From NCBI GenBank assembly GCA_001586965.3, contig LUCW03000394.1:1-35000 (forward strand): a stretch of DNA of 35,000 nucleotides, written 5' to 3'. This DNA comes from Sphaeroforma sirkka (Eukaryota; Opisthokonta; Ichthyosporea; Ichthyophonida). Numbering within the stretch: the stretch's first letter is position 1; each line of letters begins with the position of its first letter. The notes under the pieces are model-generated. The model was not told the origin of the DNA. It made no database searches and was given only the letters and a program-made list of their open reading frames with translations. Made by a program: the position numbers and the translations under genes. This document shows, in pieces, positions 1 to 9,063 of this stretch.

Positions 1-13
1 TACTGGAAGAGGT

Positions 14-1564
14 GTGAACTCTGTGTGTGGGTTTGTTAACTTCTTCTTCGGATTCGGTACCGCATCTTTCTCATTATTTAAAGCCTTTCAGTCACCTACG
101 GCTTCACAAAGGACCTTGGGAAAGCTTTGGACTAAAGAATGTGATGATGCATTTAAACTAGTCAAAAGTAAAGTAATGGACGCACCCATTATGCAGTACC
201 CTGTGGATGGTGTTCCATTCCAAGTAGCAACCGACGCTTCAGATCGAGCAGTGGGTGGAGTGCTTTACCAAACGATAAATGGTAAACCGCGCTACATACA
301 ATTCTTTAGCAAGAGTTATAATAAGAGTCAACGGAATTACCCTACCGTTAAACAAGAGCTCCTTGCTATAGTTACTGCGCTAAGACAGTTTAAAGACTAC
401 CTTTATGGAAGTTACTTTACTGTCGCCTGTGATCAAAAGTCTTTAACATACTTAAAAGATATGAACCCTGACTCACAGTTGGTGAGCCGCTGGCATGACA
501 ATATTGCCAAGTTCGCTTTTAATATAACACACATACCAGGAATACATAACCATCTTCCTGACATGCTCTCTCGACTTGTGCCCGACTACCAGAAAACAGT
601 CAAGGAGTTATTGGCAACCGATTGGATGCTAAATAAGAAATGGTTTAACCTCGCTCAATCACGATGGGGTCCATTTACTGTTGATATGTTCGCCGCAGAA
701 CATAACAAACAGGTTTCTGAATATAGGTCGTTGACTCATCCTAAAGGTGATGCATTTCAGCTTGACTTATCAAAGCATAATGCGTGGGCTAACCCACCTT
801 GTCAACTTATCGCACAGTTGTTAAATTATGTTAATATTACTAAATCTACCATTACGCTGTGTTGTCCCTTACGTAACTCCGACCCATGGATACGTGATTT
901 ATTTAATATGATTCAAGACGAACCTATTTATGTCGACCGTGAAACCGACACGTTTTTGTATCAGGGATCCTATTCTATTAAGAAGACACCTTGGAAACAC
1001 ACCATTGTTTGTCGCATCGGTCCTGCAGGTACCACTAAGTGGAAACCCTCAACCGAATTCTTAGCTAAACTAGAGGAGTCTAAAGAGTTTGAACAAAAGC
1101 TCAAGACTCGTACAACACATGCACCCAACAAGATTGCAGTCGAGGTAATGCCGATTGAAACGGCATTAGATCGTAAAAACATGGAACTAGCTAAGGCCAT
1201 GGATCAAAGACTCAAAACTCTAAGAGAACCTGAAGCTCGCACTCAACTACTTAAAGCGCTGCTTAAAGAACAGTCAGGATTTGCGAAACAACTGAAGAAG
1301 ATACTTCAACAATCCAATGTTGTCAATTATGTATCTCAGGAGTCTACCCCTCCTGATACTGAGGTTGCCCTTTCCAACAGGACTATGGTTCATCCAGCCA
1401 GCGTTACGCAGAATCTGACTGACTTAGAGGAGCTCGAAAGTAGAGTTAAAATTATACATAATTTAACGCATCGAGCATATGAGTATACTTATAAAATGGC
1501 TATTCGTGCAGGGCTTGATCACCCGGCGCTGAATGAAACCATACGTGAAGTATACCGACGCTGA
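14..1564 (+). pseudogene. Pol part of element 1: RT end, RNase H, Dam-like domain, start of INT
   Basis: A 516-residue open frame. RNase H occupies about residues 60-190, with Ala-Thr-Asp-Ala-Ser-Asp near residue 72 and the His-Ile-Pro-Gly...Asn...Leu-Pro-Asp-Met-Leu-Ser-Arg motif near residue 175; it would degrade RNA in RNA/DNA hybrids during reverse transcription. VKELLATDW then links to an extra domain (about residues 205-345) with Val-Asp-Met-Phe-Ala and Asn-Pro-Pro at 791-799, like the methylase-like domain of DIRS elements. The last 100 residues lead into the His-His-Cys-Cys zinc region of INT. The true start of pol lies upstream of the window, so the first Met is not a real start. Confidence 0.88.
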
Positions 1565-1861
1565 ACTGATTGTGAAAAGAACCAGATCAAGCGATACGGT
1601 TGGGCACCCCTAAAAAGTGTAACAGAAGACCAAACGATGCGCCGAGTCATAGTCGATTTGGTTAAACTCCCGCGATCCAAGCATACTGGCGATGTATATA
1701 TCTGTCATTTCTTATGTGTGGCTTCGGGCTATAACTTGCTTTATGCAATACCGAACAAACGTCCACAAACAGTGGCTGAATTATGCTATCACGTCTTCAA
1801 TGACTTCGGTTTCCCCGAGTACTATGTTCTGATAACGGTAGTGAGTTTTGTACCGACGTAA
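1565..1861 (+). pseudogene. INT zinc region and first half of catalytic core, element 1
   Basis: The stretch encodes the end of the INT zinc-binding region (a Cys-Glu-Lys-Asn-Gln-Ile-Lys-Arg-Tyr-Gly-like motif near 1573-1600) and then the first core beta strands. A 74-residue open frame at 1637-1861 carries MRRVIVDLV, where the first catalytic Asp sits, and the typical 'CHFLCVASGYNLLYAIPNK' strand. INT would insert the cDNA copy into the host chromosome. The same segment occurs in elements 1b, 2 and 4. It belongs to a broken element. Confidence 0.82.
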
Positions 1862-2916
1862 TGGAGGCACTTATACTCGTATCAGGCATGACCCATAGGC
1901 GTGGTGTTCCTTACAAACCTCAAACGCAGGGTGCAAATGAGACACGTCATAGAGAACTTAAGAAACTCTTGCGTACCGCACTAGACGACGTTGAGGATAT
2001 GTGGCCTTATCATTTGAAATGGGTTCAGGCTCAAATGAATAACTGCATGAATCCTCAAACTGGAACACTCCGTTTCACTATTTCTTTGGCCGCTATAGTG
2101 AATTACAAGCAACGTTTGATAAAACTGCGCCCGAGAAACACGCTACCCCGTGGCTACAAAAAGATCGAGCATATGCAGAACGTTGTTTACCCCTGTTTAC
2201 TCGAGCACAAGAATCGCGTCCATCTTAAAGCGTATGACCGATGGAATAACACTAAGAACATTGTTCAGTTCAAAAATTACGTTAACATTATAAATCGAAA
2301 TGCCAACGTTACCGAACTCTCTTCTAAGACGATAGGACCTTTTGTTATTTCCTACCATGATGAGAAGAGTGATACTTACGAAGTGAATAACATTGATGGT
2401 ACTAGCGCAACCAATCTAGGCACTCACCGTATCCCTACCTCCGAACTCTCATTCGCTCGCTCATTTGATTCTGATATGCCAGTTATGGAGTCACAAGTCA
2501 AAGATATAATTGACAAAACATCCGAAGACGGTTACACTTACTACAAGACCCGTTTCATGGATGGGACAGTAGCTTGGCTAACCTCCGATGCATTTCGTAA
2601 ATCTCGCGACTTTCTTCGTATCTTTAATAAGAAATGGAATAAGCGTTTACATAAGAACACACGAGATAAACGAAAAGGGTTTCCTCAGGTGACTACAAAC
2701 CCTGACGGATCTGAAATTCCCTATTTGCCACCTACTTCCTACGTGACTAAACTTTCTGATCTGCTTACCAACAGTGCAGGAAATTGTTCAAACTTACTTA
2801 CTAATGAAGAACAGCCTTTGGCTATTACCTTAACAAATAATAAACGTAAGGCGCCTACATCGGAAATGGTTACTGGACCAAATACTAAACGACATAGAGT
2901 ACAACATGAGTCTTGA
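1861..2916 (+). pseudogene. INT core end, C-terminal domain and chromodomain-like tail, element 1
   Basis: A 351-residue open frame. The first 80 residues hold the second half of the INT core (Arg-Gly-Val-Pro-Tyr-Lys-Pro-Gln-Thr-Gln-Gly-Ala-Asn, then the helix Met-Trp-Pro-Tyr-His-Leu-Lys-Trp). Residues about 120-195 resemble the INT C-terminal SH3-like domain (Ile-Gly-Pro-Phe-Val-Ile-Ser near 159). Residues about 215-262 (Tyr-Tyr-Lys-Thr-Arg-Phe...Trp-Leu-Thr-Ser-Asp-Ala-Phe) look like a divergent chromodomain, followed by a basic KRLHKN motif and a Lys/Arg-rich end. The chromodomain call is an inference from spacing and hydrophobic pattern; the INT call is firm. Confidence 0.82.
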
Positions 2917-3033
2917 ACTCGTACATATAGGCACATACTTACTCGATAAGTCATGACCGAAACCGTTTTTTACTTTGGTTTTCGCTTTACCAACTAGATC
3001 GTATCTTAACGTACGTTCGTAGTTCTAAAAGCT

Positions 3034-3044
3034 ACTGGGGGCTA
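3034..3044 (+). promoter_or_regulatory. Polypurine tract before the 3' LTR of element 1
   Basis: ACTGGGGGCTA lies directly before the TG of the LTR. The same G-run plus CTA arrangement precedes LTR1 of element 1b (minus strand, about 14062-14072), LTR2 (11425-11433) and, as CTG, LTR4 (minus strand, about 25661-25672). By family rules it would prime plus-strand DNA synthesis. Confidence 0.75.
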
Positions 3045-3641
3045 TGTAGAAATACGGCCTCCGGTCAGTCTAAAATATCAAGATCAATTGAGATGATACC
3101 TTGGTTTTTATTTGTATTTTAAATAATTTAGTACAAGCTCTTTTTCCAATATTTCTAAAGTGTTCTAAATTCACTTTGATGGCTCCAATAGCCTGAGTAT
3201 TTGGTATGACTCATCTACTTGGACCTATTTGAGACATTAGTAGATGTAGCATATTATGAACTAAATTTTATAATCTCCGAACTACTACTTATAGATTTTG
3301 GTCCTCCCGCCAATCTCCAAAATCCAATAGGTCTTTTTCTTTTTTTTTAACTTTTCTTCAGATGGAACTTTATTTATATCAGCTAATGTATTAACGTGAC
3401 TTACGTTATTATGTCTATCTACAAATTAGGCATGTGGTCATGAACACTTAGTACTTCTAGTGAAAATTATTCAATAAAGAACAGCTAGAGGTACGCCCTG
3501 TGTGATCGAGGATATTTAGGCTCTTAACAAGAGGCAGTCCCGATCATTCTTACACAAGCTACCACTGCTAAATCCTAACTGACTAAATTGTATTTTAGTT
3601 TAATATAGTTTGAAACCTAGTAATTTCCATCGAAGTTTACA
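3045..3641 (+). repeat. LTR1, 3' LTR of element 1 (597 bp)
   Basis: Starts TGTAGAAATACGG and ends CGAAGTTTACA. Three more full copies lie in the window: 3957-4552, 5331-5929 (both plus) and 13464-14061 (minus). By eye it is about 98% identical to 3957-4552 and about 92-94% to the other two, giving two subfamilies. It contains a TGACTCA motif at 3207-3213 that all four copies keep. The 4 bases after it (CAAT) cannot be matched to the other flank because the 5' end is outside the window. Confidence 0.93.
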
Positions 3642-3890
3642 CAATGAGGATCTTCGGAGCGTGAGCTATATGACATCACGATACATCCAAGCAAGAGCCT
3701 GAAGAAGACTCGACCCAAACTCTAGGGTCGGGTGTTGACATACCTATTGCGACTAAACACAAACACGGGGTTATTTGCACGTAATGACTCTTATGAAAGC
3801 GTTCTTCCATCTGCGGTGTAATGGACATCGACACTAGGTCTCGCACTGTGTCCACGGACGAGTTGGCTAACAGTGTCACCATTTGTGCCT
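3642..3890. other. Unassigned spacer between two LTR1 copies
   Basis: About 250 bp with no similarity to other parts of the window. A 68-codon minus-strand frame (3676-3882) has no recognisable domain and is probably chance. It may be older host or element DNA into which element 1 inserted. Confidence 0.5.
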
Positions 3891-3956
3891 AGAGATTTTA
3901 CTATGTGGTATTTAAATACCTGTGAACAATCTTATGTATCTTAAGATACTAAAAGA
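3891..3956 (+). repeat. Fragment of LTR2, cut by a solo LTR1
   Basis: About 66 bp matching 11527-11592 of LTR2 with only a couple of differences, including two perfect 14-bp palindromes (3907-3920 and 3936-3949). It stops exactly where LTR1 begins at 3957. It is probably what remains of the 5' LTR of element 2; the rest of that LTR is not seen on the far side of the solo LTR1. Confidence 0.8.
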
Positions 3957-4552
3957 TGTAGAAATACGGCCTCCGGTCAGTCTAAAATATCAAGATCAAT
4001 TGAGATAATACATTGGTTTTATTTGTATTTTAAATAATTTAGTACAAGCTCTTTTTCCAATATTTCTAAAGTGTTCTAAATTCACTTTGATGGCTCCAAT
4101 AGCCTGAGTATTTGGTATGACTCATCTACTTGGACCTATTTGAGACATTAGTAGATGTAGGATATTATAAACTAAATTTTATAATCTCCGAACTACTACT
4201 TATAGATTTTGGTCCTCCCGCCAATCTCCAAAATCCAATAGGTCTTTTTTTTTTTTTTTAACTTTTCTTCAGATGGAACTTTATTTATATCAGCTAATGT
4301 ATTAACGTGACTTACGTTATTATGTCTATCTACAAATTAGGCATGTGGTCATGAACACTTAGTACTTCTAGTGAAAATTATTCAATAAAGAACAGCTAGA
4401 GGTACGCCCTGTGTGATCGAGGATATTTAGGCTCTTAACAAGAGGCAGTCCCGATCATTCTTACACAAGCTACCACTGCTGAATCCTAACTGACTAAATT
4501 GTATTTTAGTTTAATATAGTTTGAAACCTAGTAATTTCCATCGAAGTTTACA
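3957..4552 (+). repeat. Solo LTR1 (596 bp)
   Basis: Full-length copy, TGTAGAAATACGG to CGAAGTTTACA, nearly identical to 3045-3641. The flanks are AAGA on the left and GGCA on the right, so no target-site duplication is visible. With LTR2 on the left and a gag-like region on the right, recombination or loss beside the LTR is likely after insertion. Confidence 0.9.
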
Positions 4553-5330
4553 GGCACAGGAGGAAGACCACCAGCGTCGTCGGATAAACCTCAATATTTC
4601 GTCAAACGACGAAGACTATGGCCATGGCATGGTAAATTCACGACGTTACCGTCGACGTGAGCGCAGCGCATCAGTGTCAGCTACAACATCAGCACCTGTA
4701 AAGGTATATGGAAGAAAACGCGAGGAGCGAAAGTCAGATCCTTGCTTCTTACTAAAGCAACATCCATCAGGATTTGTGCAACGTTTACCAGCTGGTAAAC
4801 CAGACGTTTGCAAAGCTGTACAGCAACCGATGTTGCCATCTGGCACACGTAACCTTGTGATGCCTGGGGTGAAATCTTATGTGCCGACCTAGTCAGGTTC
4901 ACTACCAAAACCTGGCCTGGCACATATCCAAAAGGAACAGTCCAACCAGCAGGCTAGAAGAATCCCCACGCATGAGTATATCTCTACGTACGCAGAGAAA
5001 ACAAGACATGGCAGATTACTGTTTAAACGTGCTAAATCATACCAAGATCTTAATAGATCACCAGAACGCAAGCGTCAACACTTGCGATCAGACAAATCTC
5101 GTAAGAGACAGACCTCAGAAGAGCGTTATGATAGCGATCTTGCACGCGCAATGCACGAGTCAACACTTTAGCATATGCAAGAAACAAGAGATGGGGGCGA
5201 TGCAAATCGTACCCCACATCGTCCAACAAGGACAACAACGACACTTACATCAGGTAGCAGTGTTGAGTCGATGACGACTACAATGAGTGAAGATGTCCAA
5301 GACATTATCAATAGCATTCCGGATAACCGA
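4553..5330 (+). pseudogene. Arg-rich gag-like region of element 2, upstream piece
   Basis: Several short frames on the plus strand are rich in Arg, Lys, Ser and Gln. One at 4521-4892 contains RRYRRRERSAS; others run through 4879-5274 and 5175-5465. The composition suits the basic end of a Gag protein, which would bind RNA and build the particle, but no domain is diagnostic. Position supports the call: it lies between the LTR2 scrap and clearer gag, and continues beyond the solo LTR1 at 5331-5929. The piece is broken. Confidence 0.5.
5327..5330 (+). repeat. Left target-site duplication CCGA
   Basis: CCGA stands directly before the TG of the solo LTR1 and recurs at 5930-5933 directly after its CA. 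Four bp is a usual Ty3/gypsy duplication length. Confidence 0.85.
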
Positions 5331-5929
5331 TGTAGAAATACGGTCTCCGGTCAGTCTAAAATATCAAGATCAAATGAGATAACATATTGGTTTTTAATTG
5401 TATTTAAAATAATTAAATACAAATTCTTTTTGCAATATTTCCAAAGTGTTCTAAATTCACTTTGATGGCTCCAATAGCCTGAGTATTTGGTATGACTCAT
5501 TTACTTGGATCTATTTGAGACGATAGTAGATGTAGGATATTATAAACTGAATTTTATAATCTCTGAACTACTACTTACAGGTTTTGGTCTTCCCGCCAAT
5601 CTCCAAAATCCAATAGGTCTTTTTCTTTTTTAACTTTTCTTTAGATGGAACTTTATTCATAGTAGCCAATGTATTAACTTGATATACGTTCTTATGTCTA
5701 TTTACAAATTAGGCAAGTGGTCATGAACACTTAGTACTTCTAGTGAAAATTATTTAATAAAGAACAGCTAGAGGTACGTCCTGTGTGATCGAGGATATTA
5801 AGTCTCTTAACAAGAGGCAGTACCGATCATTCTTACACAAGCTACCACTGCTAAATCCTAACTGACTTGAATTGTATTTTAGTTTATATAACATAGTTTA
5901 AAACATAGAAAGGTCCATCGAAGTTTACA
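5331..5929 (+). repeat. Solo LTR1 (599 bp) in the gag region of element 2
   Basis: Complete LTR, TGTAGAAATACGG to CGAAGTTTACA, with a perfect CCGA duplication on both sides. It arose by insertion followed by LTR-LTR recombination. It belongs to the same subfamily as 13464-14061 (shared variants in the TTACAGG and GGTACGTCC stretches) and differs from 3045-3641 by roughly 6-8% by eye. The TGACTCA motif is at 5493-5499. Confidence 0.93.
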
Positions 5930-6635
5930 CCGAGAGCAATTTGATCCGGCATACCCAGAATACGACAGAGAATGTCTAAGATACTACTCAGCCCTTCGTG
6001 ATACGTGTGAGAGAACTAGACATCTCGGCCACGCGATGCATTATAATAACATGGTTGCATTGTAAAAACCAACGTTAACGTTGGATACTGCACGCAGCTA
6101 CAGATCCGATGATTCCCACGTACGTGGAGATCAATGGATGAAAGACGTGAAGGACAGAGAGATTGCTCTAAGTAAGCTTAGAGCCTCAAAGAAGGCCAAC
6201 TGGGCTGACTTTTCTGATCTCTTCAAGACGTCACACTCACTTGCAATGATGAAAGATGAGTGGCACACCCAAGGAGTACCCCTTAAGGAGTAATATTCGG
6301 CACTAACCCACGCTCTAACCCCTGGTAGTAACGAAGAGATAGTGGTGAGAGGTGCGAAGCAAAAGTTGGAAGCAGCAGAGACTGTTCAATAGTTCTTTGT
6401 TTTCCTGAAGCAGTTAGTCTGTAACGACAAGAGTATGCCATTACTGGCTGATATGCTTAACACTGGAGAGCTCTGTGTTCCTGTGAAAACATGGGTGCTC
6501 GACTATGACAACCGACTGCGCAAGCTCCGTAAGGAGAAATGGGCGATCGGACATAGCGAGGCTGTGAAGATCATGCTTTTGCATTTCCTCACCAACGCCA
6601 TGAGTCCCAGCTGTAGAGCTGAAGGGTTCAAGTGA
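5930..6635 (+). pseudogene. Gag region of element 2, middle part
   Basis: Frames at 6081-6293 (70 aa; Trp-Ala-Asp-Phe and Trp-His-Thr patterns) and 6435-6635 (66 aa, with TWVLDYDNRLRKLRKEKWAI) look like helical Gag segments. A similar helix-rich stretch occurs in element 4 gag (29997-31346), which has Trp-Tyr-Glu-Leu-Leu-Ala and Arg-Leu-Tyr-Leu-Glu-Leu-Arg-Arg. No named capsid motif can be pointed to; the call rests on position between LTR and protease and on likeness to element 4. Confidence 0.6.
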
Positions 6636-7182
6636 ATGAATAACCATACAAACAAGTTCTTATCAGACCTTACGGACTTCACCGGGGAACGGTTTGTGCA
6701 GGCGTTCACCGAAGAAGAATGGACACAAACTCGTTTTGTGCAACCAAGGAAGGATGCCAAGACGAGTACCACAAAAGGCTCCGGTAACGGAGGTCCAAGA
6801 AACGGTTGGAAAGGGACATAGCTCCGGTAGCGGAGCAGGTGGCAGAAGTCACCCATCCGGCGGTAGCGGCGGAGGTCAACAGACCGGAGGTTGCGCAGGT
6901 CACCAACATCAGCAGCAGCTACACGATAGACCGCAGGGTTATAGAACCCGATACGCAGACTGCGCATCCTGTGGCTACACGCTACACCAGAATAAGAAGA
7001 ACCAAAACTATTCTGGTGTACACAAGAAAGACTGCAAGCACCACACAGATGAGGTGTGCTCAGTGCGTGGCAAGAGTGGTAGATACCACAAAGGGTCTTG
7101 TACCAAGATTCCCAGAGTGGATATCAAGGCATGGGCTCCAAGGAATGGTGACAAGGCCACCAGACCTAGCCATTGATGGCGT
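6636..7182 (+). pseudogene. Gag C-terminal region with a zinc-binding motif, element 2
   Basis: The 6694-7176 frame has a Gly/Gln/His-rich stretch and then a cysteine/histidine cluster near 6957-7110: Cys-x2-Cys-Gly-Tyr, a spacer, Gly-x-His-x3-Asp-Cys-Lys-His and more Cys. Element 4 has the same order (Cys-Gly-Tyr...Gly-Arg-His-Ser-Ala-Thr-Cys-Lys-His) at the end of its gag. It would bind RNA like a nucleocapsid, though the spacing is not the plain CCHC knuckle. It lies just before the protease. Confidence 0.68.
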
Positions 7183-7494
7183 GTGGCAACGGTTAACCGC
7201 ATCTCGTCTAAAGATGATGAACGAGTTGTCTTACCTGTTTATTTAAATGGAATAAAGATAAATGCTCTTATAGATCCAAGATCTCAAATTTTCTGTGTGT
7301 CTAGTCATTTCACACGTATGTGTGACTTTATAGAAGAGACGCATATTGTTATGCCAAACGAACAAGACTTTAAATGTCAAGAATTGGTTAAAAGTACAAA
7401 TATCACATTGATGGACCATCGTATGGTGGAAACAGACCTTCCAGTAATAAAAATGTCTATACAATATGATTGCATTATTGGTATGGGGGACTAA
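7183..7494 (+). pseudogene. Aspartic protease region of element 2
   Basis: A 103-residue frame aligning with the protease of element 4 (29306-29869). It has the beta strand Val-Tyr-Leu-Asn-Gly-Ile-Lys-Ile-Asn-Ala-Leu-Ile-Asp-Pro before the active-site loop, and near the end Tyr-Asp-Cys-Ile-Ile-Gly-Met-Gly, the retropepsin-like 'hydrophobic-hydrophobic-Gly' strand. The enzyme would cut Gag and Pol polyproteins. It lies between the gag zinc motif and RT, the usual Ty3/gypsy order. It is part of a broken element. Confidence 0.75.
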
Positions 7495-8595
7495 TTGTCG
7501 TTTGGTATAACCATTAGTGGACTACAAACTGTGTCAATCCTATAAAGGACCAATCGGACGACAACGTTCTCAAACCACCCTTGCCACCTACTGATAAAAT
7601 AGAAGAATTAATTCCCGACTTAGCCGAACATATAATGGACTTGATTGTTACCAATCGATCTATAAAGATCACCCAATGGACAAAGTTCAAGTTCAACAAT
7701 GGCTATGTAAGTTTAGACTTATCAAGAGCGGATTTTACACAGTTAAAATGCCCCTCCCGAAACTATGTGTCCCATAGACACTTAAACCATGTTTCAAAGC
7801 AAGAGAAACAATGCTTAGAAGATGGTGTGATCGAAATTTTCTACGAACCAACACCTTCTAACTTGGCACTGTTAGCAGTAAACCAATTTAACTCAGATGG
7901 ATCTTTTAAAAAGGTTAGTGTGCTTGAATATGATTCCTATTGAAAAGATCATACCGACACACAGTTTCCATCTTCCTCGTATAAACAAGATGTTGAGATC
8001 ACTTGGAAATGCCAAGTACTTCTCGAAAACAGACCTTACACAAGGTTACCATCAACTAAAGATATTCCGTGAGCAACGCAATTATTTCTCCTTTGCCTGG
8101 AAAGGTAAGCAATATATGTTCCGAGGAGCACCCTTCGGACTGCATATGTTGCCAGCATTCTTTCAACAGATCATGGAAGATCTGTTTTCAGATTTTTTAA
8201 ACGTCAAGGTTTACCTAGACGATATAATAATCTTTACAGAAACAAAGGAAGGACGTGCACATGTCGTAAGACAAGTCCTAGCGCGTTTAAACGCTCACAA
8301 CTTCAAAAAAAAAGAGAAGAAATGTGAGTGGGGAGTCGATAAGGTACAATTACTTGGATACCTTATATCGGGCGAAGGGATGGAGATAGATCCAGGAAAG
8401 GTGGATCATCTCTTAGACTGGCGTACGCCAACCACAGGAAAGGATGTTAACAGCCTCTGTGGGTTCGTCAACTTCTTTACAGATGGTGTTCTTCACGTAG
8501 CGGACTTGTTAAAGCCTTTCAGTCACCTATGTTTACATAAAGGTAAGTTGGTGAGTTATGGACAGCCTCCTGCGAAGATGCTTTACGTAAAGTAA
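7495..8595 (+). pseudogene. Reverse transcriptase of element 2
   Basis: Frames at 7581-7943 and 7897-8595 cover the connector and the RT palm and fingers. Seen: His-Ser-Phe-His-Leu-Pro-Arg-Ile-Asn, Lys-Thr-Asp-Leu-Thr-Gln-Gly-Tyr-His-Gln, Phe-Arg-Gly-Ala-Pro-Phe-Gly-Leu, and the catalytic Tyr-Leu-Asp-Asp at 8212-8223, then Leu-Gly-Tyr-Leu-Ile-Ser and the thumb Gly-Phe-Val-Asn-Phe-Phe. This is the Ty3/gypsy pattern. RT would copy the RNA into DNA in the particle. Closest in the window is element 4 RT (28464-29378). Broken. Confidence 0.88.
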
Positions 8596-9063
8596 AGAAA
8601 GCAGTACAGGATGCTCCAGTGATGCGTCGACCCGTTGACGGGATACCCTTTAAAGTGGCTACAAACACATCAGACAACGCCATTGGTGGTGTACTGTATC
8701 AAGTGGTTGATAACAAGCCACGATAAGTACAGTTCTTTAGTAAGAGTTTAAACACTTCACAGCGCAACTATCCTACTGTAAAGCAGGAGCTACTGGCTAT
8801 AGTATCCGCATTAGAGTTCTTTAAAGACTACCTATACGGAACACACTTCACAGTAGTGAGTGACCAGAAGTCACTGGTATATCTTAAAAGATATGAAACC
8901 ACACAACCAACTGGTTAGTAGATGGCATGACCGTCTATGTCAGTTCTCTTTTAAGATAGAACACATACCAGGTGTGCACAACTATCTTCCAGACATGTTA
9001 TCACGACTGTTACCAGACTACCAGAAGATGGTAAAGGAGTTGTTAGCAACGGATTGGAAGTGA
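8596..9063 (+). pseudogene. RNase H of element 2
   Basis: The stretch follows RT directly. It has the Thr-Asn-Thr-Ser-Asp-like strand with Ile-Gly-Gly-Val-Leu-Tyr-Gln (about 8655-8700), the Gln-Arg-Asn-Tyr-Pro-Thr-Val-Lys-Gln-Glu-Leu-Leu-Ala-Ile-Val helix (8760-8805) and, in a 67-residue frame at 8860-9063, the His-Ile-Pro-Gly-Val-His-Asn-Tyr-Leu-Pro-Asp-Met-Leu-Ser-Arg motif ending in VKELLATDWK. The domain matches elements 1 and 4. Broken. Confidence 0.82.

Larger units (their letters stand above)
1..3641 (+). mobile_element. Element 1: 3' part of a Ty3/gypsy-like LTR retrotransposon (family 1)
   Basis: The window opens inside pol. In order come the end of RT, RNase H, an Asn-Pro-Pro domain, the INT zinc region, INT core, a divergent chromodomain-like tail, a G-rich tract and the 3' LTR (3045-3641). 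The 5' part lies outside the window. The visible part is broken in only a few places, roughly two to four. Its INT region is about 97% identical by eye to element 1b (13464-15592, minus strand), so the family was active fairly recently. The family assignment rests on domain order and on RNase H and INT motifs. Confidence 0.9.

Noticed and set aside
3676-3882. 68-codon minus-strand frame in the spacer
   Set aside because: No motif, no repeat elsewhere, and a length expected by chance.
6503-6967. 154-codon minus-strand frame
   Set aside because: It lies opposite the gag region of element 2, whose plus-strand reading is supported by likeness to element 4.
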